A DNA stretch of 64,000 nucleotides from Ilyomonas sp964249755 (lineage in GTDB: Bacteria > Bacteroidota > Bacteroidia > Chitinophagales > Chitinophagaceae). Positions 34,694 to 44,900 of this stretch are shown here, in pieces. The notes under the pieces were generated by a model, which was not told the DNA's origin, made no database searches, and worked only from the letters and a program-made list of their open reading frames with translations. The position numbers were made by a program, and so were the translations under genes. The DNA lies in the NCBI GenBank assembly GCA_964249755.1, contig CAXUDB010000002.1:372001-436000 (forward strand), in the 5' to 3' direction. Each line of letters opens with the position of its first letter. Position 1 is the stretch's first letter.

Positions 34694-35449
34694 ATGAGCA
34701 AATCAACTTCTGAAACAGGACATGCTGTAAACATTAGCAACGGCAAACTTTTGATTGATGCCTGCACCGGCTTTGGTGCCGATTACAACCCAAGCAACGA
34801 GGACATAACGATTGTGAACCTGACAAAGCAATGGACGACCGCGCAAAATGCAAATAATGATGTGTCGAGTGCGAAGCAAAGCATGAAGGAACCGATAAAC
34901 CAACGGGCTTTGCTGTACCAACCACTGAACCCGCTGGTGACAAAAGTGATGGCGGCGCTGACGAGCAGCAAGGCAAACGACCTGGTAAAGAAGGATGCGA
35001 AAGGCATTGCTGACTGCATACGTGGGGCGAAGAAGAAAGAACCAAAAGCTGCCGCTACGAAAGAGGCGACTGAGGAACTGGCAACAACGAGCCAGAGCCA
35101 TATGAGCTATGTGCAGAGGGCATCGGCATTGCTTGATCTTGCCAACCTGCTGAGTACTGTGAAAGAATATAACCCGAACGAAGAACCGCTGAAAGTGGCG
35201 AGCCTGGTGCTGCTGCAAAAGCAAATGCAGGCGGCGAATGACGGGATTGGCGCTGTGATACAGACGGGCGAAAAGGCGGAACTGGTGCGAGACAGGGCAT
35301 TGTACAAGGAAGGCAGCGGCTTGCTGGACTTGGCGCAGGTGTGCCGGGACTATGTGAAGAGTGTGTTCGGCTCGAAAGCGGCGGAATACAAGCAAGTGAC
35401 GGCGATAAAGTTTAGAGACTTAGCGAAAAAGGAGAAGGATGAGCTGTAA
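34694..35449 (+). CDS. Hypothetical helical protein, 251 aa
   Basis: Family not recognised. No signal peptide or membrane span. Sequence is Ala/Lys/Glu rich and mostly helical; the middle (about 112-135) is a low-complexity KKKEPKAAATKEATEELATT linker joining two helical regions. MSKSTSETGHAVNISNGKLL at the start is polar. Codon choice (CTG, GCG, AAG rich) in its second half differs from the first kilobases of the window. A 230-aa ORF on the opposite strand is a shadow. Directly followed by repeat array C. Confidence 0.7.
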   Translation: MSKSTSETGHAVNISNGKLLIDACTGFGADYNPSNEDITIVNLTKQWTTAQNANNDVSSAKQSMKEPINQRALLYQPLNPLVTKVMAALTSSKANDLVKKDAKGIADCIRGAKKKEPKAAATKEATEELATTSQSHMSYVQRASALLDLANLLSTVKEYNPNEEPLKVASLVLLQKQMQAANDGIGAVIQTGEKAELVRDRALYKEGSGLLDLAQVCRDYVKSVFGSKAAEYKQVTAIKFRDLAKKEKDEL

Positions 35450-35488
35450 ACTGTTTGATGCTATGGATAAACCGGGGTGAATCCGGTT

Positions 35489-35782
35489 TGTTTGTGTTTT
35501 GCATTGGAGGTTTGATTTGTTGCGGTGCGCTTTTGGAAAGTTGCAAGGCGTTTTTGGAGTGTTACAACTTGTTTTTGATGTGTTACAAGTCGTTTTTGAA
35601 CTTTTACAGAGCGATTTTGATGTGTTGCAAAGCGATTTTGAACTATTGCAAGAGGATTTTGAAGTGTGACAAGGCGTTTTTGAAGCTTTACATGAGGTTT
35701 TTGAAGTGTTGCAAATGGATTTTGATTTTTTACAAACCGTTTTTAAATTGTTACGAAGGTATTTTGAAGTGAAACAGGGTTG
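35489..35782. repeat. 21-bp degenerate tandem array C (14 units)
   Basis: Fourteen 21-base units without insertions or deletions. From 35531 the 12 best units all start TTTT, nearly all TTTTG, then A, four variable bases, TT(A/G)CA, about four variable bases, a mostly conserved G and T/A. Two weaker units lie at 35489-35530. The pattern TTTTGA-N4-TTRCA repeats on one helix face. It lies between convergent genes ending at 35449 and 35916. Both strands stay open in one frame (105 and 160 codons), giving heptapeptide repeats with Cys every seventh residue; I regard these ORFs as by-products. Confidence 0.92.
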
Positions 35783-35915
35783 TGAATGCTTGATGTGAGA
35801 TTGGGTAGTTAGTCGGCAAGGGACTTTGTTTTGATGAAGATGAAAGAAAGCTGAGAAAATACACAGACTATAATTCTCCCCTAGGTTGCGATCACTCACC
35901 ATCTGCTATTCTTCC

Positions 35916-36725
35916 CTACGCATGTTCCCTTATCCGCTTTCGGTATTTCCGTGTCAGCCCGTAGCTTACCTGCACACCAACATAAGAACCGTTCGCTTTA
36001 AAATCACCTATAGTTTCTGTCTGTCCAGGTATAGTTACCTGGTAGGTTCCCCGCATAAAATCGGTGGACGAAAAGGTTGCTACAATACCCGTGCTTAACA
36101 GGTTCTCTCCCTTTAGCGCCCACATCATCCCCACGCCGAGTTTATAGCCAAGCCACGGCTTACCATTATGAAAGGCTTGCGCATTCTGTTTGTATATCTG
36201 TGTATAGTTTCCGCTGCTGTCCTGAAGAGCTATGCTAAACCCTGTATACTCACTGCTGATAGGTACGTTCAGTTGCACACCTGCATCGGCGTACAAAGCC
36301 CGTTTCAATGCCAGCCGCCATTGCTTTTCAGCAAACAAAGGCAACGCCAGCACGGGGTCAAACTGCCGGTCTTTCTCCGGCGGGTTACCTGTCGATGCCG
36401 GGTAAGGAAATACAGTGCTTCTCCCCGTTACGGCGAGGTGCACACCCAACCCATAATAAAAGGTATGGCTGATGTTATGCAGATAATCGGCACCGCCTTC
36501 CCATCCGGGCTGCACACTGCTTTTTATCTCGTAATTGCCTTCCGTGTTTTGATGCGTTGCTTTTTGCACAGCACCCATAATCAGAACAAAACGGAAATAC
36601 TGTGGCGGGCATAAAGGAGCTTCCACGCCGGCAATTTTATGGATTGTTTGCGCCGCAGCAGGCAAACAGAATAGTACGGATAACGCAGCAGTAAGAAGAA
36701 GAATAAAAGTCAGTCGGCAAATCAT
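35916..36725 (-). CDS. Exported protein, probable outer-membrane barrel
   Basis: ATG at 36725 gives a clear signal peptide (ICRLTFILLLTAALSVLF to LPAAAQ); an upstream start at 36836 adds 37 basic residues that do not fit. The mature part has alternating hydrophobic strands (FYYGLGVHLAV, WLGYKLGVGMMWAL, NGSYVGVQVSYGL) consistent with a small outer-membrane beta barrel. No named family recognised. Confidence 0.65.
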   Translation of the reverse strand: MICRLTFILLLTAALSVLFCLPAAAQTIHKIAGVEAPLCPPQYFRFVLIMGAVQKATHQNTEGNYEIKSSVQPGWEGGADYLHNISHTFYYGLGVHLAVTGRSTVFPYPASTGNPPEKDRQFDPVLALPLFAEKQWRLALKRALYADAGVQLNVPISSEYTGFSIALQDSSGNYTQIYKQNAQAFHNGKPWLGYKLGVGMMWALKGENLLSTGIVATFSSTDFMRGTYQVTIPGQTETIGDFKANGSYVGVQVSYGLTRKYRKRIREHA

Positions 36726-37013
36726 AAGCAGTAATAGATGACAAGGACGAATAAAGCCTGGAAAGGTAATTGGCGGCTTATATATTTTGCGTCTTCTTTC
36801 CCGCAACGTTTCCGCCCGGGAACATTGCGGTTTCACAATAAATCACACCACACAACAAGGTAAACGAGTATACAAAAGCTTAGCGAAGTTTTCAACCCCA
36901 TTATGTCATCCCTGTTTTAATCCGTTTCAACTCCAGAAAGTTCCGCAGGGCCCTCTGGATACTTCCTTCTCCCTCCCACAACATAAAAGAGAACGAAACA
37001 AACAGTACGGCTG

Positions 37014-37811
37014 CTAATGGGCTATTAGCAAACTCGTCTTGCCGATAACGTTTCCGTCCTGTTTCACCAACACATAATAAAAACCCTTGTGCAAGAGAGA
37101 GAGGTTGGTAAGGGTATAGCTATTCGCCCCTTTGTTTTGTAGACCTGCTTTGTAGCTGCTTTGCGTAAAGCCTTTCTCATCCGCCACGGTAAAGGAAATC
37201 GACCCTGCTGATGGGAGTGTATAATTCAATTTGGCAAACGATCCATTCACAGGATTAGGGAGTACAGAAATGGCGCTGATCATCTCATTCGCTTTTGCAC
37301 CCGCACTTGAAATTTGTACAGAGTAGTCTTCCACTTCTCCATAGTCAAATGTGGCACAAGGGTTTGTGATGATGGTATTGTAATGCATTTGAATCCGCAT
37401 TTTCGTGATCCCCGTTTTGGCTGTTGCCGGTATGGTAAAAAACTTAGTGTTTACCAGAGACGTTGTACTGGTTTTCGCACAGCCCACTTTTTCTCCGGCA
37501 TCATTAAAATCGCCATCCTGGTTATAATCAATATACATCGTCCAGGCTTCTGTGCGCACGGCACCCGTGTACCCCGCTTTTATTTGTGCATTTATGGTTT
37601 GCCCGGCAGTCACCTCGGCAGTAATAAAGCTATAATCGCCATAGCCGTTATTATTACCGCTTACCAAATCTGTACCGCCAAAGTTTACCAATTGTATATA
37701 TTCATTGGCAGTGCTCACACCTTTTGATGAACAGTACACACTACTGTTTTGTTGTGAAAATAAGGGCAATGCAGTGGCGAACATCGCAATACTGAGTAAA
37801 TACTTTTTCAT
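37014..37811 (-). CDS. Secreted GEVED-domain protein with T9SS sorting domain
   Basis: Signal peptide (about 1-19). The GEVED domain (about 25-170) includes EYIQLVNFGG, MYIDYNQDGDFNDAGE and the defining FDYGEVEDYSVQI. The C-terminal part (about 178-265) starts ISAVLPNPV-like text (SVLPNPVNGSF) and ends in KTSLLIAH, matching type IX secretion sorting domains. Probably surface-attached; function unknown. Confidence 0.88.
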   Translation of the reverse strand: MKKYLLSIAMFATALPLFSQQNSSVYCSSKGVSTANEYIQLVNFGGTDLVSGNNNGYGDYSFITAEVTAGQTINAQIKAGYTGAVRTEAWTMYIDYNQDGDFNDAGEKVGCAKTSTTSLVNTKFFTIPATAKTGITKMRIQMHYNTIITNPCATFDYGEVEDYSVQISSAGAKANEMISAISVLPNPVNGSFAKLNYTLPSAGSISFTVADEKGFTQSSYKAGLQNKGANSYTLTNLSLLHKGFYYVLVKQDGNVIGKTSLLIAH

Positions 37812-38139
37812 AAAGAGGATGGTTTGTGAAGAATAAATGAATGCTTAAAACTAAGCATTTAAACATACCTATAAACAAGAATAGGAAACTGAATAAAATG
37901 ATTTCGCCTCAATGCCACACTCAACTAATCGCAGCTTATCAAAAATGAAGCGGCTTGCACTCCTCTCACTCACCGTAGCTTATCCAAAACAATAAAGCGG
38001 TTACACTGCCCATAGGTTGCACCTACGGGCAACTTCGGAAGTAGCTTTCAGCTACCTATCATCATGTAAACCTTAGAAGAGAATGCTTACGGCAAACGGA
38101 TAATTATTATAAAAACTCACCTTCAACCTGCTTACAGGT
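37812..38139. other. Gene-free region with imperfect direct repeat and hairpin
   Basis: No ORF is supportable. Two similar stretches of about 35 bases, beginning CGCAGCTTATC near 37930 and CGTAGCTTATC near 37974, each continue to an AAGCGG and CACT word, an imperfect direct repeat about 44 bases apart. A small hairpin GTAGCT-TTC-AGCTAC follows near 38041. The region runs directly into array D. Confidence 0.4.
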
Positions 38140-38475
38140 ACTGACTATGTTCGTCATAACTATCGCTATGTCCAGTATGGCGCTTGCTGCGTCCATTACG
38201 GCTGCAACTAAGTCCCTTATGGCTCTTCATAAGCGCAATAAGGCGATCACTATACACAGTATGCCTGTTGCTACATTCGTTACGGCTATACATATGTGAA
38301 TTACGGCTGTTCATATATAAATTATGGCTGTTACTATGCCCAATATAGCTGTTCATATATAAATTATGCCTGTTATGATGGTCTATATGTCCGTTCATAT
38401 ATAAATTATGCCACTTGCTAAGTAAACTATGGCTGTCTCTATGTTCATTATAGCTATCGCTAGGCTTCCTGTTCA
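38140..38475. repeat. 21-bp degenerate tandem array D (16 units)
   Basis: Sixteen 21-base units in exact register. Consensus pieces: TGTT at the start, CTATGT in the middle, ATTATGGC at the end. Three central units share the near-identical TTCATATATAAATTATG. Units at both ends are more diverged, as in arrays that grow from the middle. It lies between a GEVED protein gene and a GH20-type gene, both minus strand. A 118-codon minus-strand ORF over it reads as heptapeptides around HNLYMN and is considered a by-product of the period. Confidence 0.92.
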
Positions 38476-38561
38476 ATCCGCTATCCATTTTTATATAATT
38501 TCCTTTCTAGCATTGTCTCCACCGGCACATTGCGGTGTAGTCAGCTATAAAATCACTCTCT

Positions 38562-39656
38562 TTAAAGCCTATCAATCTTACCATACATCGCCCGGAAACA
38601 ATCCCAGGGCGTATCTTTCCCTTCTTTACTATCCTTTTTCCGTCCGTAAAAGCCATCCAGGAAGTCGCTGGTGCCGCTCCACACCGTCTGCATCATGCCT
38701 CCAAAATGCGGCTTCATTTCCTCCGTCGCTTGCTGGCGAAACTGAAGCATATCCTCTGTTTGCAGCAATGCCAGGTCAGCCTTCCGCCACGGGCAGGTCA
38801 CCACGGTCAAACCCTTCGCCGCAAAAAGTATGGGTGTCTTGTCCGCACGCTCGTAGTGCCAGTCGCAAATCATTATGTCTTTCGGTATCATATCAATTGC
38901 ACGATGCGTATTGTTGTAGCTCGCTTCCCATTCACCAATGCCCGTGGTTTTACCATCGATGAGGCGGTCGCCCCAAATCCAGAGTTTGCGGTTTTTCGTG
39001 GCAAGGTGGTCGCGTATCAGGCGTACTTCATCGGCAAACAACTGTGCTTTATCCCTGCCGCCGCAGCGCGGGCATTTGTCTTCGCCCAAGTAAAACACTT
39101 CATCCATCCCGGCATGAAAAGCATCCGTTTGGAAAGCATCGCATAGCTCGTCCACCACATCAAACACAATCTTATGTACATCGGGGTGCAGCGGGCAATA
39201 GCTTTTGCAATACAGCTTGTCGGCATTCGGCCATTCGTATTTGACAGGTATCTTCACCCAGGGGGTTTCATCAAACTGCGGGTATACAGCTAATAGTTTA
39301 TCTGTTATGCTTGCCCAGCTTTGATGACCCAGCAGGTTCACCTGCGGAATGAGACGGATGCCGTTCTTCCGGCAAGCAGCCACCAGCTTGCCTACATCGG
39401 CTTTGCTCAGCGCAATGCTGTCTCTCAACTCAGGATGCGTGGTGTACTGGTAGCTGTAATCAACCCGAAGGATGAGCGTATTTACTTTGCGGGGCGCCAG
39501 TTCTTCATTGATGAATTTTACAAACGCATCTACCCCGTCCGGCTGTGGTGCGCCAATGCAGAAACCACGTACCGGCAACAGGCTGTCGAGTTTGTTTTGC
39601 GAGAAAGAAGCGGTTGCACTGATGAACAGAACACAAAGGAAGAGAAGGCGTTTCAT
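38562..39656 (-). CDS. GH20-like glycoside hydrolase, exported
   Basis: Signal peptide (about 1-19, FSQ). A TIM-barrel protein with the GH20 Asp-Glu catalytic pair in FHAGMDEVFY (about 180), preceded by RLIPQVNLLGHQSW, the early-barrel motif of beta-N-acetylhexosaminidase relatives. Length 364 aa suggests the catalytic domain alone, without the usual N-terminal GH20b domain. The cysteines around DKCPRCGGRD could form a small metal or disulfide knuckle, which is unusual. Substrate unproven; hexosamine glycans likely. Confidence 0.8.
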   Translation of the reverse strand: MKRLLFLCVLFISATASFSQNKLDSLLPVRGFCIGAPQPDGVDAFVKFINEELAPRKVNTLILRVDYSYQYTTHPELRDSIALSKADVGKLVAACRKNGIRLIPQVNLLGHQSWASITDKLLAVYPQFDETPWVKIPVKYEWPNADKLYCKSYCPLHPDVHKIVFDVVDELCDAFQTDAFHAGMDEVFYLGEDKCPRCGGRDKAQLFADEVRLIRDHLATKNRKLWIWGDRLIDGKTTGIGEWEASYNNTHRAIDMIPKDIMICDWHYERADKTPILFAAKGLTVVTCPWRKADLALLQTEDMLQFRQQATEEMKPHFGGMMQTVWSGTSDFLDGFYGRKKDSKEGKDTPWDCFRAMYGKIDRL

Positions 39657-39880
39657 CTGGTTACTTTTGGTAAATGTAAAGCCTCGCCGGCTGGAATAAC
39701 CGGATTTCCTTTGGCCGAATTTACCCCTTATAATTACCTGATTGGCCGTTTTTTAATGAGCGTCGTTTTGTGCAAGCTCTCCGCCCCAGAGCATTGCAGC
39801 GGCGAATCATCAACAGCAGGTGCAGTCAGAAAATCCGGAGAGTTTTTAAAGATGAAAACCGGGAAGAAAGGGGGAAAGAT

Positions 39881-40363
39881 TTAGTTATTGGCATCCGGCA
39901 GGTAAGGTCCACCTGTTTCGCCCCAGCCCCATTTCGGCATCGGCGCATCGGGTGCAACAGGCGTCTCGGTAAGCTGCGAGTTGATAACGGCAATACGGGT
40001 ACCCCACTCAATATAGCCCACCAAAGCCGAGCGAAATTCAGGGTCGCTCTTCAGTCCCGTTTCATCTGCCGTTTGCAGCAGGAGCTGCACCCAACGCTGG
40101 CGCTTTTCCTCCGTCAGCATTTTGCCAATATGGTAGCCAATCATCCGCGCGTGGCTGCCGCCATCCTGTGTGGTATAGAGTTTATCTCCGCCAAACACCT
40201 CTGCCACAAAATGCGCCACATGCATCCGGTGTTCCGGCGACATATTCCGGAAAACTTCGTGCAAAATATCATCTTTCAACACCTTGTCGTAAAAAGTATT
40301 GAAAAGCGTTTCAAACGTTTTCATGTCGCCTGCCCATTCGAATAGTGTGGGTACCTGTTTCAT
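39881..40363 (-). CDS. Group II truncated haemoglobin
   Basis: Two-over-two globin binding oxygen or nitric oxide, cytoplasmic. PTLFEWAGDMKTFETLFNTF opens the fold; the heme region has GGDKLYTTQDGGSHARMIGYHIGK with the proximal His in HARM, and the group II Trp is in RQRWV. A proline-rich tail (PDAPMPKWGWGETGG) is an extension. Divergent from the sulfatase gene across 138 bases. Confidence 0.9.
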   Translation of the reverse strand: MKQVPTLFEWAGDMKTFETLFNTFYDKVLKDDILHEVFRNMSPEHRMHVAHFVAEVFGGDKLYTTQDGGSHARMIGYHIGKMLTEEKRQRWVQLLLQTADETGLKSDPEFRSALVGYIEWGTRIAVINSQLTETPVAPDAPMPKWGWGETGGPYLPDANN

Positions 40364-40501
40364 AATTACTCAGAAATTGTATGTATAGTAGATGAAAACT
40401 TCGCCAATCAACAAAGCTAACGGGTATTCTTTTATGAAAAGAAATGCAGCAGACGCACGGTATTTACTATCAAGCTATACTTTTATGCCTTACGCCGACA
40501 C

Positions 40502-41881
40502 ATGAAACGAAACCAATACAGCAAAGCCATTCTGTTTTTACTGTTTGTTATTTGCGTAACAAACAATTATCTGGCAGCGCAGCAGCGCCCGAATATTATT
40601 TTTATTTTGACTGACGATCAGCGTTGGGATGCGCTGGGTTATGCCGGTAACAAGATGATTAAAACGCCCAACTTGGATGCCCTTGCGGCAAGGGGCGTTT
40701 ACTTTAAAAACGCTTATGTTACCACTTCTATTTGCTGTGTAAGCCGGGCAAGCATTTTAAGCGGGCAGTACGAAAGCCGGCACAAAATCAATAATTTCAC
40801 TACCGATTTTAGCACCACCGCGCGAAACAATACGTATCCGTTATTGCTTAAAAAAGCCGGTTATACAATTGGTTTTGTGGGTAAATATGGAGTGGGTGAT
40901 CACCCGCCGGATAGCTTGTTTGATTATTGGTCGTGCAGCGAAAAGGAACAACCGGATTATGAATTGAAAAGATCTGACGGCACATTTATTCACAACACCG
41001 ACAGCACTACAAATGATGTTTTAAAATTCCTGAACCGGTTTGCTGGGAAAGAACCATTTTGTTTATCGGTGAGTTTTAAAGCGCCGCATGAGCTGGATGG
41101 CAAGCCACCTGTGTATCCGGTACAGGAAAGATTTCAGCACTTGTATGATAGCATTACCCTACCAAAACCTCTAACTGCCGACCCGGAATACTGGAACAGC
41201 TTTCCTGATTTTTTTAAAACCGACAGCAACATTGCACGGATAAGATGGAAGTATTTGTTTGCCACCGATGAAGCCTACCAAACGAACGTAAAAAAGTATT
41301 ACGAACTAGTTAGTGGTGTTGATGATGCGGTAGGAACCATTACCACACGATTAAAACAATTGGGTATCGATCAAAACACGGTCATCATTTTTATGGGTGA
41401 TAATGGCTTTTACTTAGGCGAACATGGGCTGGAAGGCAAATGGTTTGGGCATGAAGAATCGATACGCGTTCCGCTCCTTATTTACGATCCGCGGTTGCCG
41501 GCAAACAAGCGTGGCAGCATTCAACAACAAATAGCTTTGAACATAGACATTGCACCCACCATTCTCTCTATGGCCGGCGTGCAACCAACTGCACAAATGC
41601 AAGGCACTAACCTGTTACCAAACCCCGCACAAAAGATGGCGGATAGAGCAAACTTCTTTTACGAACATACGTATTTAGGCAGCCCGCAAATACCAAAAGT
41701 AGAAGGCGTGGTTACCAAAGATTTCAAGTACATGATATTTACAGAGCACAACTATGAAACGCTTTACAGCATCAAAAACGATCCGCACGAAACCACAAAC
41801 CTGGCGGGTGATGCGCGGTATCAAAAGGAGTTAATTGAGTTAAGGAAACTGTACCAGAAGGAGAAGGAAGTGGTGAGGTAA
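40502..41881 (+). CDS. Sulfatase, exported
   Basis: Type I sulfatase that hydrolyses sulfate esters using a formylglycine residue. Signal peptide about 1-25. Metal site PNIIFILTDDQRWDALGY. The active-site Cys to be converted is in CCVSRASILSGQY; the usual C-x-P-S-R has V in place of P, written C-V-S-R, a variant seen in this family. Second metal site MGDNGFYLGEHG and GKWFGHEESIRVPLL. Likely acts on sulfated polysaccharide in the periplasm. No SusC/D pair is nearby. Confidence 0.92.
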   Translation: MKRNQYSKAILFLLFVICVTNNYLAAQQRPNIIFILTDDQRWDALGYAGNKMIKTPNLDALAARGVYFKNAYVTTSICCVSRASILSGQYESRHKINNFTTDFSTTARNNTYPLLLKKAGYTIGFVGKYGVGDHPPDSLFDYWSCSEKEQPDYELKRSDGTFIHNTDSTTNDVLKFLNRFAGKEPFCLSVSFKAPHELDGKPPVYPVQERFQHLYDSITLPKPLTADPEYWNSFPDFFKTDSNIARIRWKYLFATDEAYQTNVKKYYELVSGVDDAVGTITTRLKQLGIDQNTVIIFMGDNGFYLGEHGLEGKWFGHEESIRVPLLIYDPRLPANKRGSIQQQIALNIDIAPTILSMAGVQPTAQMQGTNLLPNPAQKMADRANFFYEHTYLGSPQIPKVEGVVTKDFKYMIFTEHNYETLYSIKNDPHETTNLAGDARYQKELIELRKLYQKEKEVVR

Positions 41882-41942
41882 TTGGTTTTGTGGGTAATTG
41901 AACGAAAAATCACTTTTGGGTTTTATCACTATTTTCAAACAA

Positions 41943-41976
41943 AAACGCCGCTCACATTTCTGTAAGCGGCGTTTAT
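41943..41976. terminator. Terminator between sulfatase and rpoB
   Basis: Stem AAACGCCGCT / AGCGGCGTTT with a 12-base loop. On the minus strand it leads into a T-rich run, so it should end the rpoB transcript 20 bases after its stop codon; it may also stop sulfatase readthrough. Confidence 0.85.
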
Positions 41977-41996
41977 TATGTCAAACCAAAAACGGC

Positions 41997-44900
41997 TTAT
42001 TCAAACTTCAGATCCAATCCCAACCCTCTCAACTCATGAACCAATACATTGAAAGATTCAGGAATACCCGCTTTCGGGATATTCTCCCCTTTCACAATCG
42101 CCTCATACGTTTTTGCACGACCGATGATATCATCCGATTTAATGGTTAACAATTCCTGCAAAATGTTAGAGGCACCATAAGCTTCCAGCGCCCAAACTTC
42201 CATTTCACCAAAACGCTGACCACCAAACTGAGCTTTACCACCCAACGGCTGTTGTGTAATCAAGCTGTAGGGTCCGATAGAACGTGCATGCATCTTGTCG
42301 TCCACCATGTGGTGCAGCTTAATCATGTAGATAACCCCAACGGTTGCTTTCTGGTGAAAGCGTTCGCCCGTTTCGCCATCATATAGGAAAGTATGGCCCA
42401 TAGAAGGAATACCAGACTTTTCGCAGTACTCAGCAATTTCTTCTGGTGTTGCACCATCAAAAATCGGTGTTGCGAACTTCACGCCCAGCTTCTTACCTGT
42501 CCATCCGAGGATGGTTTCGTAAATCTGTCCGAGGTTCATACGGCTGGGTACACCCAATGGATTCAGAACAATATCTACCGGAGTCCCATCTTCCATGAAC
42601 GGCATATCTTCCGCGCGAACGATTTTCGCAACGATACCTTTGTTACCATGGCGACCCGCCATTTTATCACCCACTTTCAGTTTACGCTTAACAGCCAAAT
42701 AAACCTTCGCAAGTTTCAATACACCGGCTGGCAATTCGTCGCCAATTGAGATATTGAACTTCTCTCTTTTATAGCGACCCAGTTCTTCGTTGTATTTGAT
42801 GCTGTAGTTGTGAAGCAGAACATTGATTTGGTTGTCAATTACCGCATCGCCGGTCCAGCCTAATGGATTTACACTCGTGTAATCAATAGAAGCTAAGTTC
42901 TTTTGATTGAACTTTGCACTCTTGCCAATCAGTATCTCGCCAAAATTGTTGCTAACGCCGGCAGAAGATTTATCTCTTAATACAAGCTGCAGCTTTTCAA
43001 GCAACAGGTTCTTAATAGCTTCTTCATTGCCTTCATGAACTTTTTCAACCTTTTCAAGCTGAGCCTTTTCACGGATTTTACCGTTCTTATCTTTCTTAGC
43101 GCGTTGGAACAATTTCTTGTCTATCACCACACCTTCTGTTCCGTTCGGTGCTTTCAGAGAAGCATCTTTTGCATCACCGGCTTTATCACCAAAGATGGCA
43201 CGCAACAGTTTTTCTTCCGGCGTCGGGTCGCTTTCACCTTTCGGAGTGATCTTACCAATCAGGATATCGCCTTCCCGAACCTGAGCACCAATGCGGATAA
43301 TACCATGCTCATCCAGATCTTTGGTGGCTTCTTCAGAAACGTTAGGAATATCTGAGGTCAGTTCCTCTTCGCCTAGTTTGGTATCGCGCACTTCCAGTTC
43401 ATATTCTTCAATATGGATAGAAGTAAATAAGTCTTCGCGAACTACTTTTTCGTTGATAACGATGGCATCTTCGAAGTTGTAACCTTTCCATGGCATGAAT
43501 GCCACTTGCAGGTTACGACCGAGTGCTAATTCGCCATCTTTTGTAGCATAACCTTCGGTTAAGAAATCTCCTTTTACCACTTTCTGTCCCTTCCTTACGG
43601 CAGGACGAAGATTGATAGAGGTTGACTGGTTGGTTTTGATGAATTTAGTTAAGCGATAAACCACTAAATCATCTTCGAAAGACACTAAACGGTCTGCATC
43701 GTTACGGTTGTAACGAACATGAATTTCTTTAGCATCAACGAATTCAACCACGCCATTTCCATCAGCATGAATCTGGATACGTGCATCACGGGCAGCTTTT
43801 CCTTCCAGCCCAGTTCCTACAATCGGAGCTTGTGGTAGGATTAATGGAACCGCCTGGCGTTGCATGTTAGAACCCATCAGTGCACGGTTGGCATCATCAT
43901 GCTCCAAAAACGGAATCAATGAAGCGCTCAAGCCTACAATCTGGTTCGGTGCCACATCCATGTATTGAACATCGTTCCTTTCAAGAATCGGAAAATCACC
44001 GGTTTCGCGGCTGATAATTTTATCTTCTACGAAGTTGCCTTTTTCATCCAGAACCGTATTGCTTTGGGCAATCTTTGCTGTGTCTTCTTCTTCTGCGCTT
44101 AAAAACTTCAGGTTTTTCAAATCCACCTTACCGTCATTCACGCGGTGATACGGTGTTTCGATGAAGCCCATATCATTAATCTTCGCATGAACGCAAAGGG
44201 TAGAAATCAAACCGATGTTTGGTCCTTCCGGCGTTTCGATGGTACACAAACGACCATAGTGGCTGTAGTGTACGTCACGAACTTCGAAGCCTGCACGCTC
44301 ACGACTTAAACCTCCGGGTCCGAGTGCTGAAATACGACGTTTGTGCGTGATTTCAGATAACGGATTCGTTTGATCCAAGAACTGGGAAAGCTGTGAGGTT
44401 CCAAAGAAAGAGTTGATAACAGAAGACAACGTACGCGCGTTGATCAAGTCAACCGGCGTAAATACTTCATTATCTCTTACGTTCATTCTTTCACGGATGG
44501 TACGTGCCATACGTGCCAGACCCACACCAAACTGAGCATACAATTGTTCTCCAACTGTGCGTACGCGACGATTGCTCAGGTGATCAATATCATCAATATC
44601 CGCCTTCGCATTGGTTAAACGAACGAGATATTTAATGATTTCAATGATGTCTTCTTTCGTCAACACCTTGTTGGTCAGTTTCTGCGTAACGCCAAGCTTA
44701 CGGTTGATTTTATAACGACCAACCTCACCCAAATCGTAACGCTTATCGCTGAAGAACAATTTGTCAATGATACCACGAGCCGTTTCATTGTCCGGCGCAT
44801 CGGCACCGCGCAACTGGCGGTAAATGTGCTGAACCGCTTCCAGTTCACTGTTCGAAGTATCTTTATTTAAGGTATTGTAGATGATGGCATAATCGCCGCC

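Noticed and set aside
34703..35395. 230-aa minus-strand ORF opposite the unknown 251-aa gene
   Set aside because: The plus-strand frame has better protein composition and a sensible start; the minus frame is Cys/His/Arg-rich shadow sequence.
35455..35772. 105-aa plus-strand ORF over array C
   Set aside because: Openness follows from the repeat period, and the opposite strand is open as well; no protein-like features.
35489..35782. CRISPR array
   Set aside because: Units are contiguous 21-base repeats with no unique spacers, no leader and no cas genes; the same holds for the other four arrays.
38132..38488. 118-aa minus-strand ORF with HNLYMN heptads
   Set aside because: A 21-base period keeps any stop-free unit open; no credible start region, and substitutions are not biased to third positions.
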